Positions 39,010 to 51,793 of a stretch of DNA of 64,000 nucleotides are shown piece after piece; within the stretch, counting starts at the first letter, position 1; each line of letters begins with the position of its first letter. Origin of the DNA: Clonostachys chloroleuca (taxonomy: Eukaryota > Ascomycota > Sordariomycetes > Hypocreales > Bionectriaceae). Both the position numbers and the translations under genes were made by a program. The notes under the pieces are model-generated. The model saw only the letters and a program-made list of their open reading frames with translations. It was not told where the DNA came from and ran no database searches. Where the stretch lies: positions 13,082,001 through 13,146,000 of the forward strand of contig JBANAY010000004.1 of assembly GCA_037952775.1 (NCBI GenBank), given 5' to 3'.

Positions 39010-42000
39010 TCTAGGAACTCCTGCCTAGTAGAATAATACTCCTAAGGGACTAACTGCCTAGTAGATAATTAAGTAACTTATACTATATATTAAAGATCTT
39101 AAAAAGAAGTATTAGAAAGACTAAGGAGAAATTATTTACCTAATACTGCTAGGACCTTTCTCTGGAGATACTTAAGAATTAGATATATTTAAGATCTAGC
39201 TTTAAGCTTACTTTAAATTCTTTCTAATAAAGCTTAAGGAAGATAAAGATAGAGTTAGATTTATAGGAATATACTTTACTAGTACTATAGAATAATAGTT
39301 CTAGATATTCCTTTATAATTAGTATAATAATAAAGCTAAACTAGAAGATAGAGATTAAATAATAGTTAATATCCTTATAAGCTATAATAACTTTATTATT
39401 ATACTTATAGGAGCTTTTAGGAAGGTTAATTATAAATAATAAGCTATTAAGAAACTTAAGGATCTCTAACAGACTAGAGCTACCTTAGGCTATACTACTA
39501 AATTTAGGGAGGTTATATTCTGCCTAGACTAGGATAATAGCTCTCTTAAAGCTATATTCTATAATAGACTTAAGGATAAGGTTAAGAACTAACTCTTTAA
39601 AATAAATAAGCTAGATAATTTAATTAAATATATAGCTATAGTAGTATAAATTAATAATTATATCTATAAATAAAAACTGTAAAGGGGAAAAGAATATAAT
39701 AATTAGAACTATATTAAAACTAATAAACCTAACTACAGGGTATAATATATCCTAATACTATCTATAATATCTGGGATATATTCAGAACCTATAGAGCTAG
39801 AAGCTATAGAGAAATATAAATACTATAACTATAATAAGATTAGATATATCTTATCCTAATATTTAGAATCTAAGAAGGAAAAGAAGAAAGATTAGAAGCT
39901 TACTAAAAATAGTAAAAAGTAATTAGGAGTAATTAAAAAAACTAATACTAAAGTTTTAGGAATAATATATAAAATTAAAGAAGCTTCTATAATTATTATA
40001 ATTTCTAAGTATCCTCTAAGAGATATATCTATATTTTAAGAAGTACTAGAACCTAAGGAATATATAAAACTTAGTATAGCTAGGAAATAATAAAAAGAAA
40101 TCTAATAGATCTTCTAAGAACTTAAGGAAAAGCTTAAATAAGGAGAACTAGTTCTAAGATTTAAACTATCTACTAAATATAAATATATATTCTATTATAC
40201 TAATAGAGTTATTTTATAAAATTCTACTAAAAAGAAATAATACTAGTAGATAAAGATAGAAATTAAAGCTAAATATAATAAGCTCTATATATACTATTAA
40301 AAGAAAATATAGGAATAATATTTAGATATATTAGAAAAACTAGTTATTTTTAGAAATAATACTATTAGTACTATATAGCTTAGTAATAGTATATATAAAA
40401 TACTAATCTATATAGAGATAATATAAATATATAATTATCCTCTGGAATTATAGATAATTTATTATAATAATTAATACTAAGTATATTAAATAGAGAAAGC
40501 TAAAAATAATTTCTTTTTATACTCTAATAGAAGAATATCTAATAAATATACTATAGAATAAATATAATAATTTATATACTAATAATATAGTATAAAGTAG
40601 TATACTATCTTTAAGAAAGATCTAGAAGAATATCCTAAAGAATATACTTATAGTAAACTACTAGCTAAATTATACTCTAAACTAAGGTATAAGGTTTATA
40701 AAAAGGCTAAGATTAAACTATAGTATAAAAATAAGGACTTTAAGGATTAGGTAATAGCTAAATATAATAACTAAATTAAATAATACTATAACTAGAAGTA
40801 TAAAAACTATTTAAAAGCTAAAATAATAGTATTAGAATTAGCTAAATATAGTAATAATAATATAAACCCTGCTAAAATATACTTCTAATAGTACTAATTA
40901 TAGGAAGAGAAAATAAGATAATATTATAAATAAGGTATATTATCCCTAATAAATAGTAAAGGAAGTAGTAATATAGAGGAATAGGAAATTATCTCTATTA
41001 ATAAAAAAGAATAGGATAAAGCTTACTCTAATAATAGAATATTTATAATAATTAATAAACTAAATAATTAGAAAAAGAAATATAAATAATTTATTCTTAG
41101 TTCTATAGATAAACTAAGAATCCTTATAAATATTCTAAAATAGATATCTAAGAATAAAGAAAAATAAAAATAGCTTAAATAATAAGTTAACTAAATAAAA
41201 AATAATATAAACTATCTATAAAGAGGCTATAGTATAATAAAATAATATTAGAGATAATAAATTAGAAATTTAATTAATATTATTATAAATATTAAAATTA
41301 AGAAATACTAGCTTATAGTATAGATAGATTATAGAGTATTATATAATTATATCTTACTAGTAGTAATTAATTAACTCTACTTACTATAGAGAATAAAGAA
41401 GAAGTTCTATAATATTATAACTCCAGATAGAATATTATTTAAGTATAATAATAAAATTATTAATTCTAAGACTAATTATCTTATAATTAAAATCTAAGGG
41501 AAAAAATTTAATATTATATATAATCTAGTACTATTAAATTCCTATAATATTATATTAGGATTACTATAGCTATAAGATATAAATCTACTAATAGACTAGT
41601 TTACTAGCTATATAGAGTAGAAGGATACTCTTATAAACCTATATTAAGATTAATAGAAATTAAAATTTTATTAGATATTAGAAAAATATAATAATTTTTT
41701 AATAACTAAAAATACTATTATAAAAAATTAAAATAATAACTTATAATAATAAATAGATATAGTAGTTATAGCCTTAATAGTATTATAACCTAGTATACTA
41801 AAGAATTTATTCTATTAAGAATTATAATAAATAAAATAAATCTTAGATTAAATATAAAAATTAGAATAACCCTTAGAAATAGATTTTATTAATTAGATAT
41901 ATATAATAAATTAATAAAAATATAACTATAATATTAAGTTTAATTTATAGTATAAATAAGTAAGGAAGAAATAACTATAAAAAGATAAGAAGAAATACCT

Positions 42001-44830
42001 TAAAAAGGAAAGATTAAATTATATTCTAAAGGAATACTAGAAATATAATAAGCTATTTAAAGAAACTCTAGAAACTAGATTACTATAGTATAGCTAATAG
42101 GATTATAAAATCTTTATTATTAATAGAGAAGAACTAGCTTTCTATAAACTCTATAACCTTATAGAACCTTAGTTATAAATACTCTATAAATATATTAATA
42201 ATATATTAGTAAAAGGCTATATATAATTATTAATTTTATCTATAGAATATTCTATAATATTTATACTAAAAAAGAATAATAAACTCTATTTAGTTATTAA
42301 CTATTAATAACTAAATAAAATTATATATAAAAACAGAATACCCCTACTACTAATTATAGAACTTAAAAACTAGTTATAGGGTAAATAGTAGTTTATTATA
42401 CTAGATCTAAAGGGAGCTTATAACTTAATATAAATAAAAGAAGGAGATAAATAGAAAATAATATTTAGAATAAAATTTAGCTTATATAAATACCTTATTA
42501 TATCTTTCAGACTAATAAATATACTTATAATATTCTAATAAATAATTAATTAAATACTCTAGGAGTATCTTAATATCTTTATAATTATATATCTTAATAA
42601 TATTTTAATATTCTTAAATAATCTGAATATATATAAGGAATATATATATAAGGTCTTAAAAAAACTAGAAGATATAAATCTCCTAGTAGAACCTAAGAAA
42701 AGTTAGTTTTATATTAAGGAAATTAACTTCCTAGAATATACTATTTAACCTAATAAAATATAAATAGAAAAGAGTAAAATTACTATAGTTTCTAAATAGG
42801 AGGAACTAATAAATATTAAAGAAATATAAATCTTTTTTAGATTTACTAATTATTACTAATAATTTATTAAAAATTATAAAAAGATTACTATATCTCTATA
42901 TAATCTAATAAAGAAAGAAAAAGAATTTTAATAGAACTTAAAATACTAATAAGTATTTACTAATATTAAACTCTATATAACTAATAAACCTATATTATAA
43001 ATATTTAATCTAAATAAGAAAGTAGAACTTAAAACTAATACTTTAGACTTTATAATTAGTATATAAATTAGCTAAAGGGATAATAAAGGGAGATTATACC
43101 CTGTAGTATTCTACTCGAAGAAACTATATAATATAGAACTTAACTACTCTATCTATAATAAGGAATTTATAGTAATTATATATATATTCAAAGAATTTAA
43201 ATACTACTATTTAGGAATATAATATAAGATTAAAGTATATATAGATTATAAGAATATTTAGTATTTTACTATAACTTAATAACTTAATAGATAATAAATA
43301 TATTATACTAAATACTTATTTAAATTTAACTATAAAATTATATATTAAAAAGAATTAGAAAACAGATAAGTTAATACTTTTAGCTAGAAACCTAAGTATA
43401 AATAAATAATCCTAAAAACTAATAAATAACTATTTTTAATAAATAATAAAGAATATTTAGTATAATAAACCTTAGATATTATACTAAAAGAAATAGTATA
43501 TATTAAAATCTAAATAAATACTATAATAGATATAAAGATACTATAGTAAGATATAAGAATAGTACTTATTAAGGAAATTTATAAGTACTTACTCTTAGGA
43601 TATTAAAGAGCTAAGAAAATATTTAATAGGATAAAATAATATTATAATTATCCTGATTTATAAAAAGATATATAAACTATAGTTTTAGAATATAATATAT
43701 ATATATAAATTAAATCTATAAAATATAAACTATATAGAGAACTTAAACTAGTCTTAATATTAGAATAACTATAGTAATTAATATTTTTTAATTATATTAT
43801 TAAGCTACTATTATTAATAGAACCTATAATAGGAGTATAATATAATAGTATTCTAGTTATTATTAATAGACTTATAAAGTATAAGTATTTTATTCTATAT
43901 AAAGAAGTAAGCTCTATAGAAGATCTTATATATTAATTCCTATAATATATAATTAGTTATTATAGATTATCTAAAGAAATAATCTTAAATAGAGAAATAA
44001 CTTTTATCTCTAAATTTTAATAATCCCTTATAGTATAAATAAGTACTAAATATAAGCTTTTAATAGCTTATTATCCCTAGAGTAATAGATAAATAGAATA
44101 TTTAAACTAGATATTAGAATAATATCTATAAGTATATATTAATTATAAATAAGATAATTAGATATAATTATTACTTATAGTATAGATTATATATAATAGT
44201 TTAGTATAAGAATCTACCTAGCTTATATCTATATATATAAATTATAGTTATAAATTAGAATTCTAAAATTAATAAATACTTAATAAACTAGATATATCTA
44301 CTATTATACTTATAAAGGAAATATTATACTTATTATATATAGAAATAAAAATAGAATTAGAGTTTATCTAAAAAAGAATAAAGAAATACTATAATAAAAT
44401 AAGATTAAAAGAACTAATCTTAAAGGAGGGAGATAAAATCTATTTACTTTATAAAAATATTATAATATTATAACTAAGTAATAAACTAGACTATAAAAAG
44501 TTAGAACTATTTAAAATCCTAAAGAAAAAATCAGATACTAACTATAAATTATTATTACTAGATATAATATATATCTATCTAGTTTTTTATATTTTATTAC
44601 TTAAAAAAGTATTAGAAAATACTCTAGATTAAGACTATCTAATTAAGATCTATAAAGAAGAATATAAGCTAGAAAAGATACTAAAGAAGGAAGTTAGAAA
44701 TAAATAAATATTTTACTTTATTAAATAGAAGGGATATACTAATAATAATAATACCTAGGAACCTGCTAAATACCTAAAGAACTACTAGCAGCTTATCTAC
44801 TAATTCTACTAGAAGAAGAAGGATTAGTAA
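39010..44830 (+). pseudogene. gag-pol of gypsy copy 5, inactivated by RIP
   Basis: One forward frame can be followed with many RIP-type stops. Gag lies at about 39010-40000. Its zinc knuckle is at 39821-39862, with the CX2CX4HX4C spacing but all three Cys and the His changed to Tyr. Protease lies at about 41280-41660. In the reverse transcriptase (about 42250-42620) the catalytic Y-L-D-D box reads Y-L-N-N (42590-42601). RNase H is at about 43010-43390. In the integrase (about 43590-44300) the zinc-binding Cys pair became Tyr and the first two Asp became Asn. A chromodomain-like segment at about 44706-44800 keeps the K-G-Y and E-P-A-K-Y positions with Trp codons turned to stops. Chromodomains in this class bind heterochromatic histone marks and direct integration there. 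Gag and pol may originally have been one or two frames. Confidence 0.85.
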
Positions 44831-45550
44831 TACTACCTTAAGTAATATTATTAAAAAGATCCTCTATAGAAGGATTAAAGGAGAAGCTGGAAAAATTAAC
44901 TGCCTCTGTAGTATAAGTACTTTAGATTTAGAATACTAATTTATTCTCTTAAAGTCTAGATATACTCTAATTCCTCCTAATAATTTTTCTCCTCTACTTC
45001 CTTCTATTCCTCCTCTTCTAATACTTCTATATTATTTAGACCCTTCTTTAGTATCTTTATACCCTTCTTATAAAACTACTTCTATATTTTCTATAAATAA
45101 GAAATTTATATAAAAACCTTAGCTAATACTACCTTAACTTAGAATTCTTTATTCTTAAAATAAAAAAGCTTCTTATTAATTTTCTTAACTATATAAGTTA
45201 GTAGTTATAATAATACTAGCTATAAAAATATACTTACTTAATAATATTAGAGATTATAAATAATTATATAAATAATCTAAATAATAATAAGTTATATAAT
45301 AACTAATATTTAGAATAATAATATATAAAGTATTCTTCTTAATATAATAGGAATATAGAAGAACCTTAAAACTATATATAATAATATACTCTAACTTTTA
45401 GATATAATTATATACTAATTCAGATTTTTTTTATTTTAATATATAGCTAGATATTTTATTAGTAGGTAATTACTATATAAAATAAATATAGGATTAAGTA
45501 TATATATTAATAGTATAATATAATAAAATAGTCTTAGGGATAAAACTAAT

Positions 45551-45560
45551 AAGGAGGGAG
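45551..45560 (+). other. Polypurine tract of gypsy copy 5
   Basis: AAGGAGGGAG lies directly upstream of the 3' LTR, the position of the plus-strand primer. A similar purine run (AGAGAGGAAG) precedes the 3' LTR of copy 6 near 49932-49941. Confidence 0.7.
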
Positions 45561-45565
45561 TATTA

Positions 45566-45941
45566 TATTATAAATAAAGGCCTCCTTCAGACTGTAGGAA
45601 GTTATATATAAGATAGATAGTACTAATTTACCTTAGTAACTAATAAGGGTAACTTTATTCTTCTAAAGTAAAGTTTTAAGTAAAAACTATTATAAATACT
45701 TTAGTAAATATACTATTATATATATATATTTATTTCTATAGCTTAGATACTCTTTTAAATAGTTATTAATAATATTATCTATATATCTATTATTACTAGC
45801 TCTATAATACTTATATATTAATAGTAACTTATATTATATAGCCTAAGATAACCTAATTATACTACTTAGAATAATACTCTAATTAGTTTAACCCTGACCT
45901 ACCCTAGACCCCTGTTTAGTATAAGTTATCTAACTATTATA
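45566..45941 (+). repeat. 3' LTR of gypsy copy 5
   Basis: 376 bp, near identical to 38560-38936 apart from C/T and G/A differences. Confidence 0.85.
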
Positions 45942-48900
45942 TTAACTAATTCTATTTACTATAGAGAATAAAGAAAAAGTCTTATAATATTATAACTCTA
46001 GATAGAATATTATTTAAATATAATAATAGAATTATTAACTCTAAGACTAATTATTTTATAATTAAAATCTAAAGGAAAGAATTTAATATTATATATAACT
46101 TAGTACTATTAAATTCCTATAATATTATATTAGGATTATTATAGCTATAAAATATAAACTTACTAATAAACTAGTTTACTAGCTATATAGAGTAAAGAGA
46201 TATTCTTATAAATCTATATTAGAATTAATAGAAATTAAAATTTTATTAAGTATTAGAAGAATATAATAATTTCTTAATAACTAAAAGTATTATTATAAAA
46301 AACTAAAATAATAACTTATAATAATAAATAGATATAAAAGTTAGAATAACTTCTAGAAATAGATTTTATTAATTAGATATAAATAATAAATTAATAAAAA
46401 TATAATTATAATATTAAATTTAATTTATAATATAAATAAGCTAGAAAGAAATAACTATAAAAAAATAAAGAAGAATATCTTAAAAGAGAAAAACTAGATT
46501 ATATTCTAAAGGAATATTAGAAATATAATAAGCTATTTAAAGAAACTCTAGAAACTAGATTACTATAATATAACTAATAGGATTATAAAATCTCTATTAT
46601 TAAAAAAGAAGAACTAGCTTTCTATAAACTCTATAATCTTATAAAATCTTAGTTATAAATACTTTATAAATATATTAATAATATATTAGTAAAAGGCTAT
46701 ATATAATTATTAACTTTATTTATAGAATACCCTATAATATTTATATCTAAAAAGAATAGTAAACTTTATTTAGTTATTAACTATTACTAACTAAATAAGA
46801 TTATATATAAAGATAAAATACCCTTATTACTAATTATAGAACTTAGAGACTAGTTATAAAATAAATAGTAGTTTATTATACTAGATCTAAAGAGAGCTTA
46901 TAACTTAATATAAATTAAAAAAAGAGATAAATAGAAAATAGTATTTAGAATAAAGTTTAGTTTATATAAATATTTTATTATATCCTTTAAACTAATAAAT
47001 ATATCTATAATATTCTAATAAATAATTAATTAAGTATTTTAAAAGTATTTTAATATCTTTATAATTATATATTTTAATAATATTTTAATATTCTTAGATA
47101 ATCTAGATATATATAAAGAATATATATATAAGATTCTAAAGAAACTAGAAGATATTAATCTCCTAATAGAATTTAAGAAAAACTAATTTTATATTAAAAA
47201 AGTTAACTTTTTAGAATATACTATTTAACCTAATAAAATATAAATAAAAAAAGTAAAATTATTATAGTTTCTAAATAAGAAGAACTAATAAATATTAAGA
47301 AAGTATAAGCTTTCCTTAGATTTACTAATTACTATTAATAATTTATTAAAAATTATAAAAAGATTATTATACTACTATATAATTTAATAAAAAAGAAAAA
47401 AGAATTTTAATAGAATTTAAAATATTAAAATATATTTAATAATATTAAGAACTATATAACTAATAAATCTATACTATAGATATTTAATTTAATAAAAGAA
47501 GTAGAACTTAAAACTAATATCTTAGATTTTATAATTAATATATAAATTAGCTAAAAGAATAATAAAAGGAGATTATATTTTATAGTATTCTATTTAAAGA
47601 AACTATATAGTATAAAACTTAATTACTCTATTTATAATAAAGAATTTATAACTATTATATATATATTTAAAGAATTTAAATATTACTATCTAGGAATATA
47701 ATATAAGATTAAGATATATATAGATTATAAGAATATTTAGTATTTTACTATAATTTAATAACTTAATAGATAATAAATATATTATACTAAATATTTATCT
47801 AAGTTTAATTATAAAATTATATATTAAAAAGAATTAGAAAATAAATAAGTTAATACTCTTAGTTATAAATCTAAATATAAATAAATAATTCTAAAAACTA
47901 ATAAATAACTATTCTTAATAAATAATAAAAAATACTTAGTATAATAAACTCTAGATATTATACTAAAGGAAATAGTATATACTAAAGTCTAGATAGATAT
48001 TATACTAAATATAAAGATACTATAGTAAGATATAAGAATAGTATTTATTAAGAAAATCTATAAGTATTTACTCTTAGAATATTAAGAAGTTAAGAAAATA
48101 TTTAATAGAATAAAATAATATTATAATTACTCTAGTCTATAAAAGAATATATAAACTATAGTTTTAGAATATAATACTTATATATAAATTAAATCTATAA
48201 GATATAAACTCTATAGAGAACTTAAACTAATATAAGTATTAGAATAATTATAATAATTAATATTTTTTAATTATATTATTAAATTACTATTATTAATAGA
48301 ATCTATAATAGAAGTATAATATAATAGTATTCTAGTTATTATTAATAGATTTATAAAGTATAAGTATTTTATTCTATATAAAGAAGTAAGTTCTATAGAA
48401 GATCTTATATATTAATTCTTATAATATATAGTTAGTTACTATAGATTATTTAAAGAAATAATCTTAAATAGAAGAATAATTTTTATTTTTAAATTTTAAT
48501 AATTATTTATAGTATAAATAGATACTAAGTATAAGCTTTTAATAGTTTATTATCTTTAGAGTAATAAATAAATAGAATATTTAAATTAAATATTAGAATA
48601 ATATCTATAAGTATATATTAATTATAAATAAGATAATTAGGTATAACTATTATCTATAGCTTAGATTATATATAATAGTTTAATATAAGAATTTATCTAG
48701 TTTATATTTATATATATAAACTATAGTTATAAATTAGAATTCTAGAACTAATAAATATATAATAGATTAGATATATCTATTACTATACTTATAAAAGAAA
48801 TATTATATTTATTATATATAGAAATAAAAATAAAATTAGAATTTATTTAAAAAAGAATAAAGAAATACTATAATAAAATAAGATTAAAGAGATTAATCTT

Positions 48901-51210
48901 AAAGAAAGAAGATAAAGTTTACTTACTCTATAAAAATATTATAATAATATAACTAAGTTATAAATTAAATTATAAAAAACTTAAACTATTTAAAATTAAA
49001 AATAAAAAATTAGATATTAACTATAAACTATTACTACTAGATATAATATATATCTATTTAGTTTTTTATATTTTATTATTTAAAAAAGTATTAGAAAATA
49101 CTTTAAATTAAGATTATTTAATTAAGGTTTATAAAGAAAAATATAAGCTAGAAAAAATACTAAAGAAAGAAATTAAAAATAGATAAATATTCTACTTTAT
49201 TAAATAAAAGAGATATATTAATACTTAAGAACCTATTAAATATCTAAAGAACTACTAGAAGTTTATCTAATAGTTCTACTAGTAATATCAGGGAAGAAGG
49301 AAGAATTAGAAAAATTAGAAAGAATTAAAGTCTAATTAATAATCCCTATAATACTAAATAACTATATTATACTAATAGCCTATTATTTCTCTAAGATTAT
49401 CTTCTTTTAAATATAAATATTATTCTACTCATCTAAATTATATACTCTATAATAAAATAAATACTAAGATTTCTCCTAAGCTATTTAATATTAATAATAA
49501 AGATAAGAAACCTTTACTAAGGCTTTCTAAAAAGCTAGTTTAGATAAAGCTAATTTATTTTCTAAATACTACTCTTTAGTAACTAAATATTTTATTATAT
49601 ATAAAATTAGTAGGAATTAGAAAAATAAAGAATAAAAATTATATATACTAAGATACTATCTTAATACTATTATAAAACTAATCTAGTTTTATATACTTTC
49701 TATAATAAGAAGAAACTTTAATTATATAATATACCTTCTTATATTTAAAATAATTTAAGTAAGATATAGTTTTAATATCTATCTCTTTAATTAGAGATAT
49801 AAAATACTTATACTATTATAATTTCTTAGATAAAGATTATAATATAATTAGTAATATATAGAATAATTAAAAATAAAGAAATTATATACTAGTTATTAGC
49901 TATAAAAACTAGTCTTAAGGATAAAACTAATAGAGAGGAAGTAATATATTATAAATAAAGTATATATCTACTATATTATATAATATACTCTACCTTTTAT
50001 ACTAATAAGAGATAGATTACTTTAGATTATTAGTAAGCCTAAGTAATTTTTAGCTAAACTTGTTGAAATTACAGTGGCCTACAAGGTGTATTAGGCCTTG
50101 AGACCGCTATAACTAGCAGCAGTGGAAATTTTAGCTTCTAACTTATAGCGAACACTCCTCTATAACTTAGTCAAACTTCACACTAGAAAGTCGGTTTATA
50201 GTGTATTTTATAGCGCAAAAGGATCTTATTTTGGTGAGAGGAACCGGAAAAATATACCAATTTCTCTTATAGGTCTACCGACTAAAAACTACTCTAAAAC
50301 CCACTACAGCAGCTTCCCGGACCACTTTTAATTTTCCGCAAAATTCATTACTATAGGAAATCTAAAAAATCAACTTATAACTACTAAACTATAAGATAGA
50401 TATATATAACCTTTTTAAGACCCACTTTTATCTGAAAGAGCTAGTTAAGCTGATCAGTTAAGTATAGATATTAGATATCTTATCTTTAAAGCTGAAAGAG
50501 ATATCTAAGATCTAAGGTCTAGTCTAGGGTAGGTTGGTTATAGGGTAGCTTGGGTATAGGTTAGGCTACTAGAAGTTACTCAGATTTTTTCCTGAATTTT
50601 CTAGACCCTTATTTAGGCTAATATAGCCTAATAACCTATAAATAACGCTGCTGACGCTCCTAGCCCTAAAGAGGAACTGGAGCCTGCTAAGCCGTAGCGG
50701 TCATAGCGGCCTGTAGCCACTGACCCACAGTGGCTGCAACCGCTATTGGCTCGTGATCGTAGTCGCTATCGGATAGCGGTCTCAATCGCTATTGGCTAGC
50801 TGTTACAGGGGATAGCAATCGCTAACAGTTAGTGGTTGCGACCGCTAGAGGTTAGTGGTTGTAACCGCTAACTTATAGCGATACGGTCACTAACTTATAG
50901 TGGCTATAGTCTCTCAATTCAACAAAACTTATTCTAGATTACTAGTAAGCTATTATAAGCCTCTAATATATATATATATTTATTTTACTAGATAGAATAC
51001 TCTTTTAAATAGTTATTAATATAGTTATAACTCTACTATAATATTATCTATATATCTATTATTACTAGCTCTATAATATTTATATATTAATAGTAACTTA
51101 TATTATATAGCCTAAGATAACCTGATTATACTACTCAGAATAATACTCTGATTAGTTTAACCCTAACCTACCCTAGACCCTTATCCAGTATAAGTTATCT
51201 AACTATTATA
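45942..51210 (+). mobile_element. Family A gypsy copy 6, 5'-truncated, LTR interrupted
   Basis: It begins in the protease region (equivalent to about 41380) directly after the 3' LTR of copy 5. It continues through RT (Y-L-N-N near 47090), RNase H (about 47480-47830), integrase (about 48040-48740) and chromodomain region (about 49190-49270). A purine tract near 49932 precedes a diverged LTR that starts near 49947. That LTR is split by solo LTR X (50061-50924), resumes at 50930 and ends at 51210. Copies 5 and 6 in tandem suggest recombination between elements or insertion of copy 5 into copy 6. Confidence 0.75.
50061..50924. repeat. Solo LTR X copy 1, with 5-bp target duplication
   Basis: This 864-bp element starts TGTTGAA and ends TTCAACA. 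It is flanked on both sides by AAACT (50056-50060 and 50925-50929), which is the classic solo-LTR structure, and it is inserted into the LTR of gypsy copy 6. The right third (50695-50924) is rich in inverted AGYGGTT...AACCGCT modules. It keeps CpG and CpA and is one of the youngest insertions. No coding sequence. The parent retrotransposon is not in the window, and the orientation is uncertain. Confidence 0.8.
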
Positions 51211-51212
51211 AA

Positions 51213-51793
51213 GCTACTTTTAATTTTCTATAAAATTTATTACTATAGAAAATCTAAAAAATTAACTTATAACTATCTAACTATAAGATAGATATATATA
51301 ACTTTTATAAGATCTATCTTTATCTAAAAGAGGCTTTTAAGCTGATCTATTAAGTATAGATATTAGATATTTTATCTTTAAAGATAAAGGAATTATTCAG
51401 TAATTAAAGTTTAGTCTAGAGTAAGCTGGTTATAGGGTAGTATTAGTATAGGTTAGGTAGTCTAAGATAACCCGGGATTTTTTCCGAATCTTCTAGACTC
51501 TTATTTTAGCTATTATAGCCTAATAACCTATAAATAATACTACTGACGCTCCTAGCCCTAAAGGGAAACTGGAGCCCGCTAAGCTATAGCGGTTATAGCG
51601 GTCTGTAGCTACTGACCTACAGTAGCTGCAACCGCTATTAGCTAGTGATCGTAATCGCTATCGGATAGCGGTCTCAATCGCTATTGGCCAGCTGTTACAG
51701 GGGATAGCGATCGCTAACAGTTAGTGGTTGCAACCGCTAACTTATAGCGATACGGTCACTAACTTATAGTGGCTATAGTCTCTCAATTCAACA
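51213..51793. repeat. Solo LTR X copy 2, truncated
   Basis: Collinear with 50331-50924 of copy 1; the first ~270 bp are missing. It is fused exactly to the end of the gypsy LTR at 51210, as if the gypsy element had inserted into X. Its left half carries RIP-type differences from copy 1, but the last ~150 bp are nearly identical and keep CpG. Confidence 0.75.

Larger units (their letters stand above)
38560..45941 (+). mobile_element. Family A gypsy copy 5, full length with both LTRs
   Basis: This is the best preserved retrotransposon, about 7.4 kb. The 5' LTR (38560-38936) and 3' LTR (45566-45941) both start TATTATAAATAAAGGCCTCC and end CTAACTATTATA, so the canonical TG...CA ends have mutated to TA...TA. 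A polypurine tract (AAGGAGGGAG, 45551-45560) lies immediately before the 3' LTR. The internal order is gag, protease, RT, RNase H, integrase, chromodomain, i.e. Ty3/gypsy order. The LTRs differ almost only by C/T and G/A changes. The 5-bp flanks do not match (ATATT against TTAAC), because the right flank belongs to another truncated copy. Confidence 0.9.
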
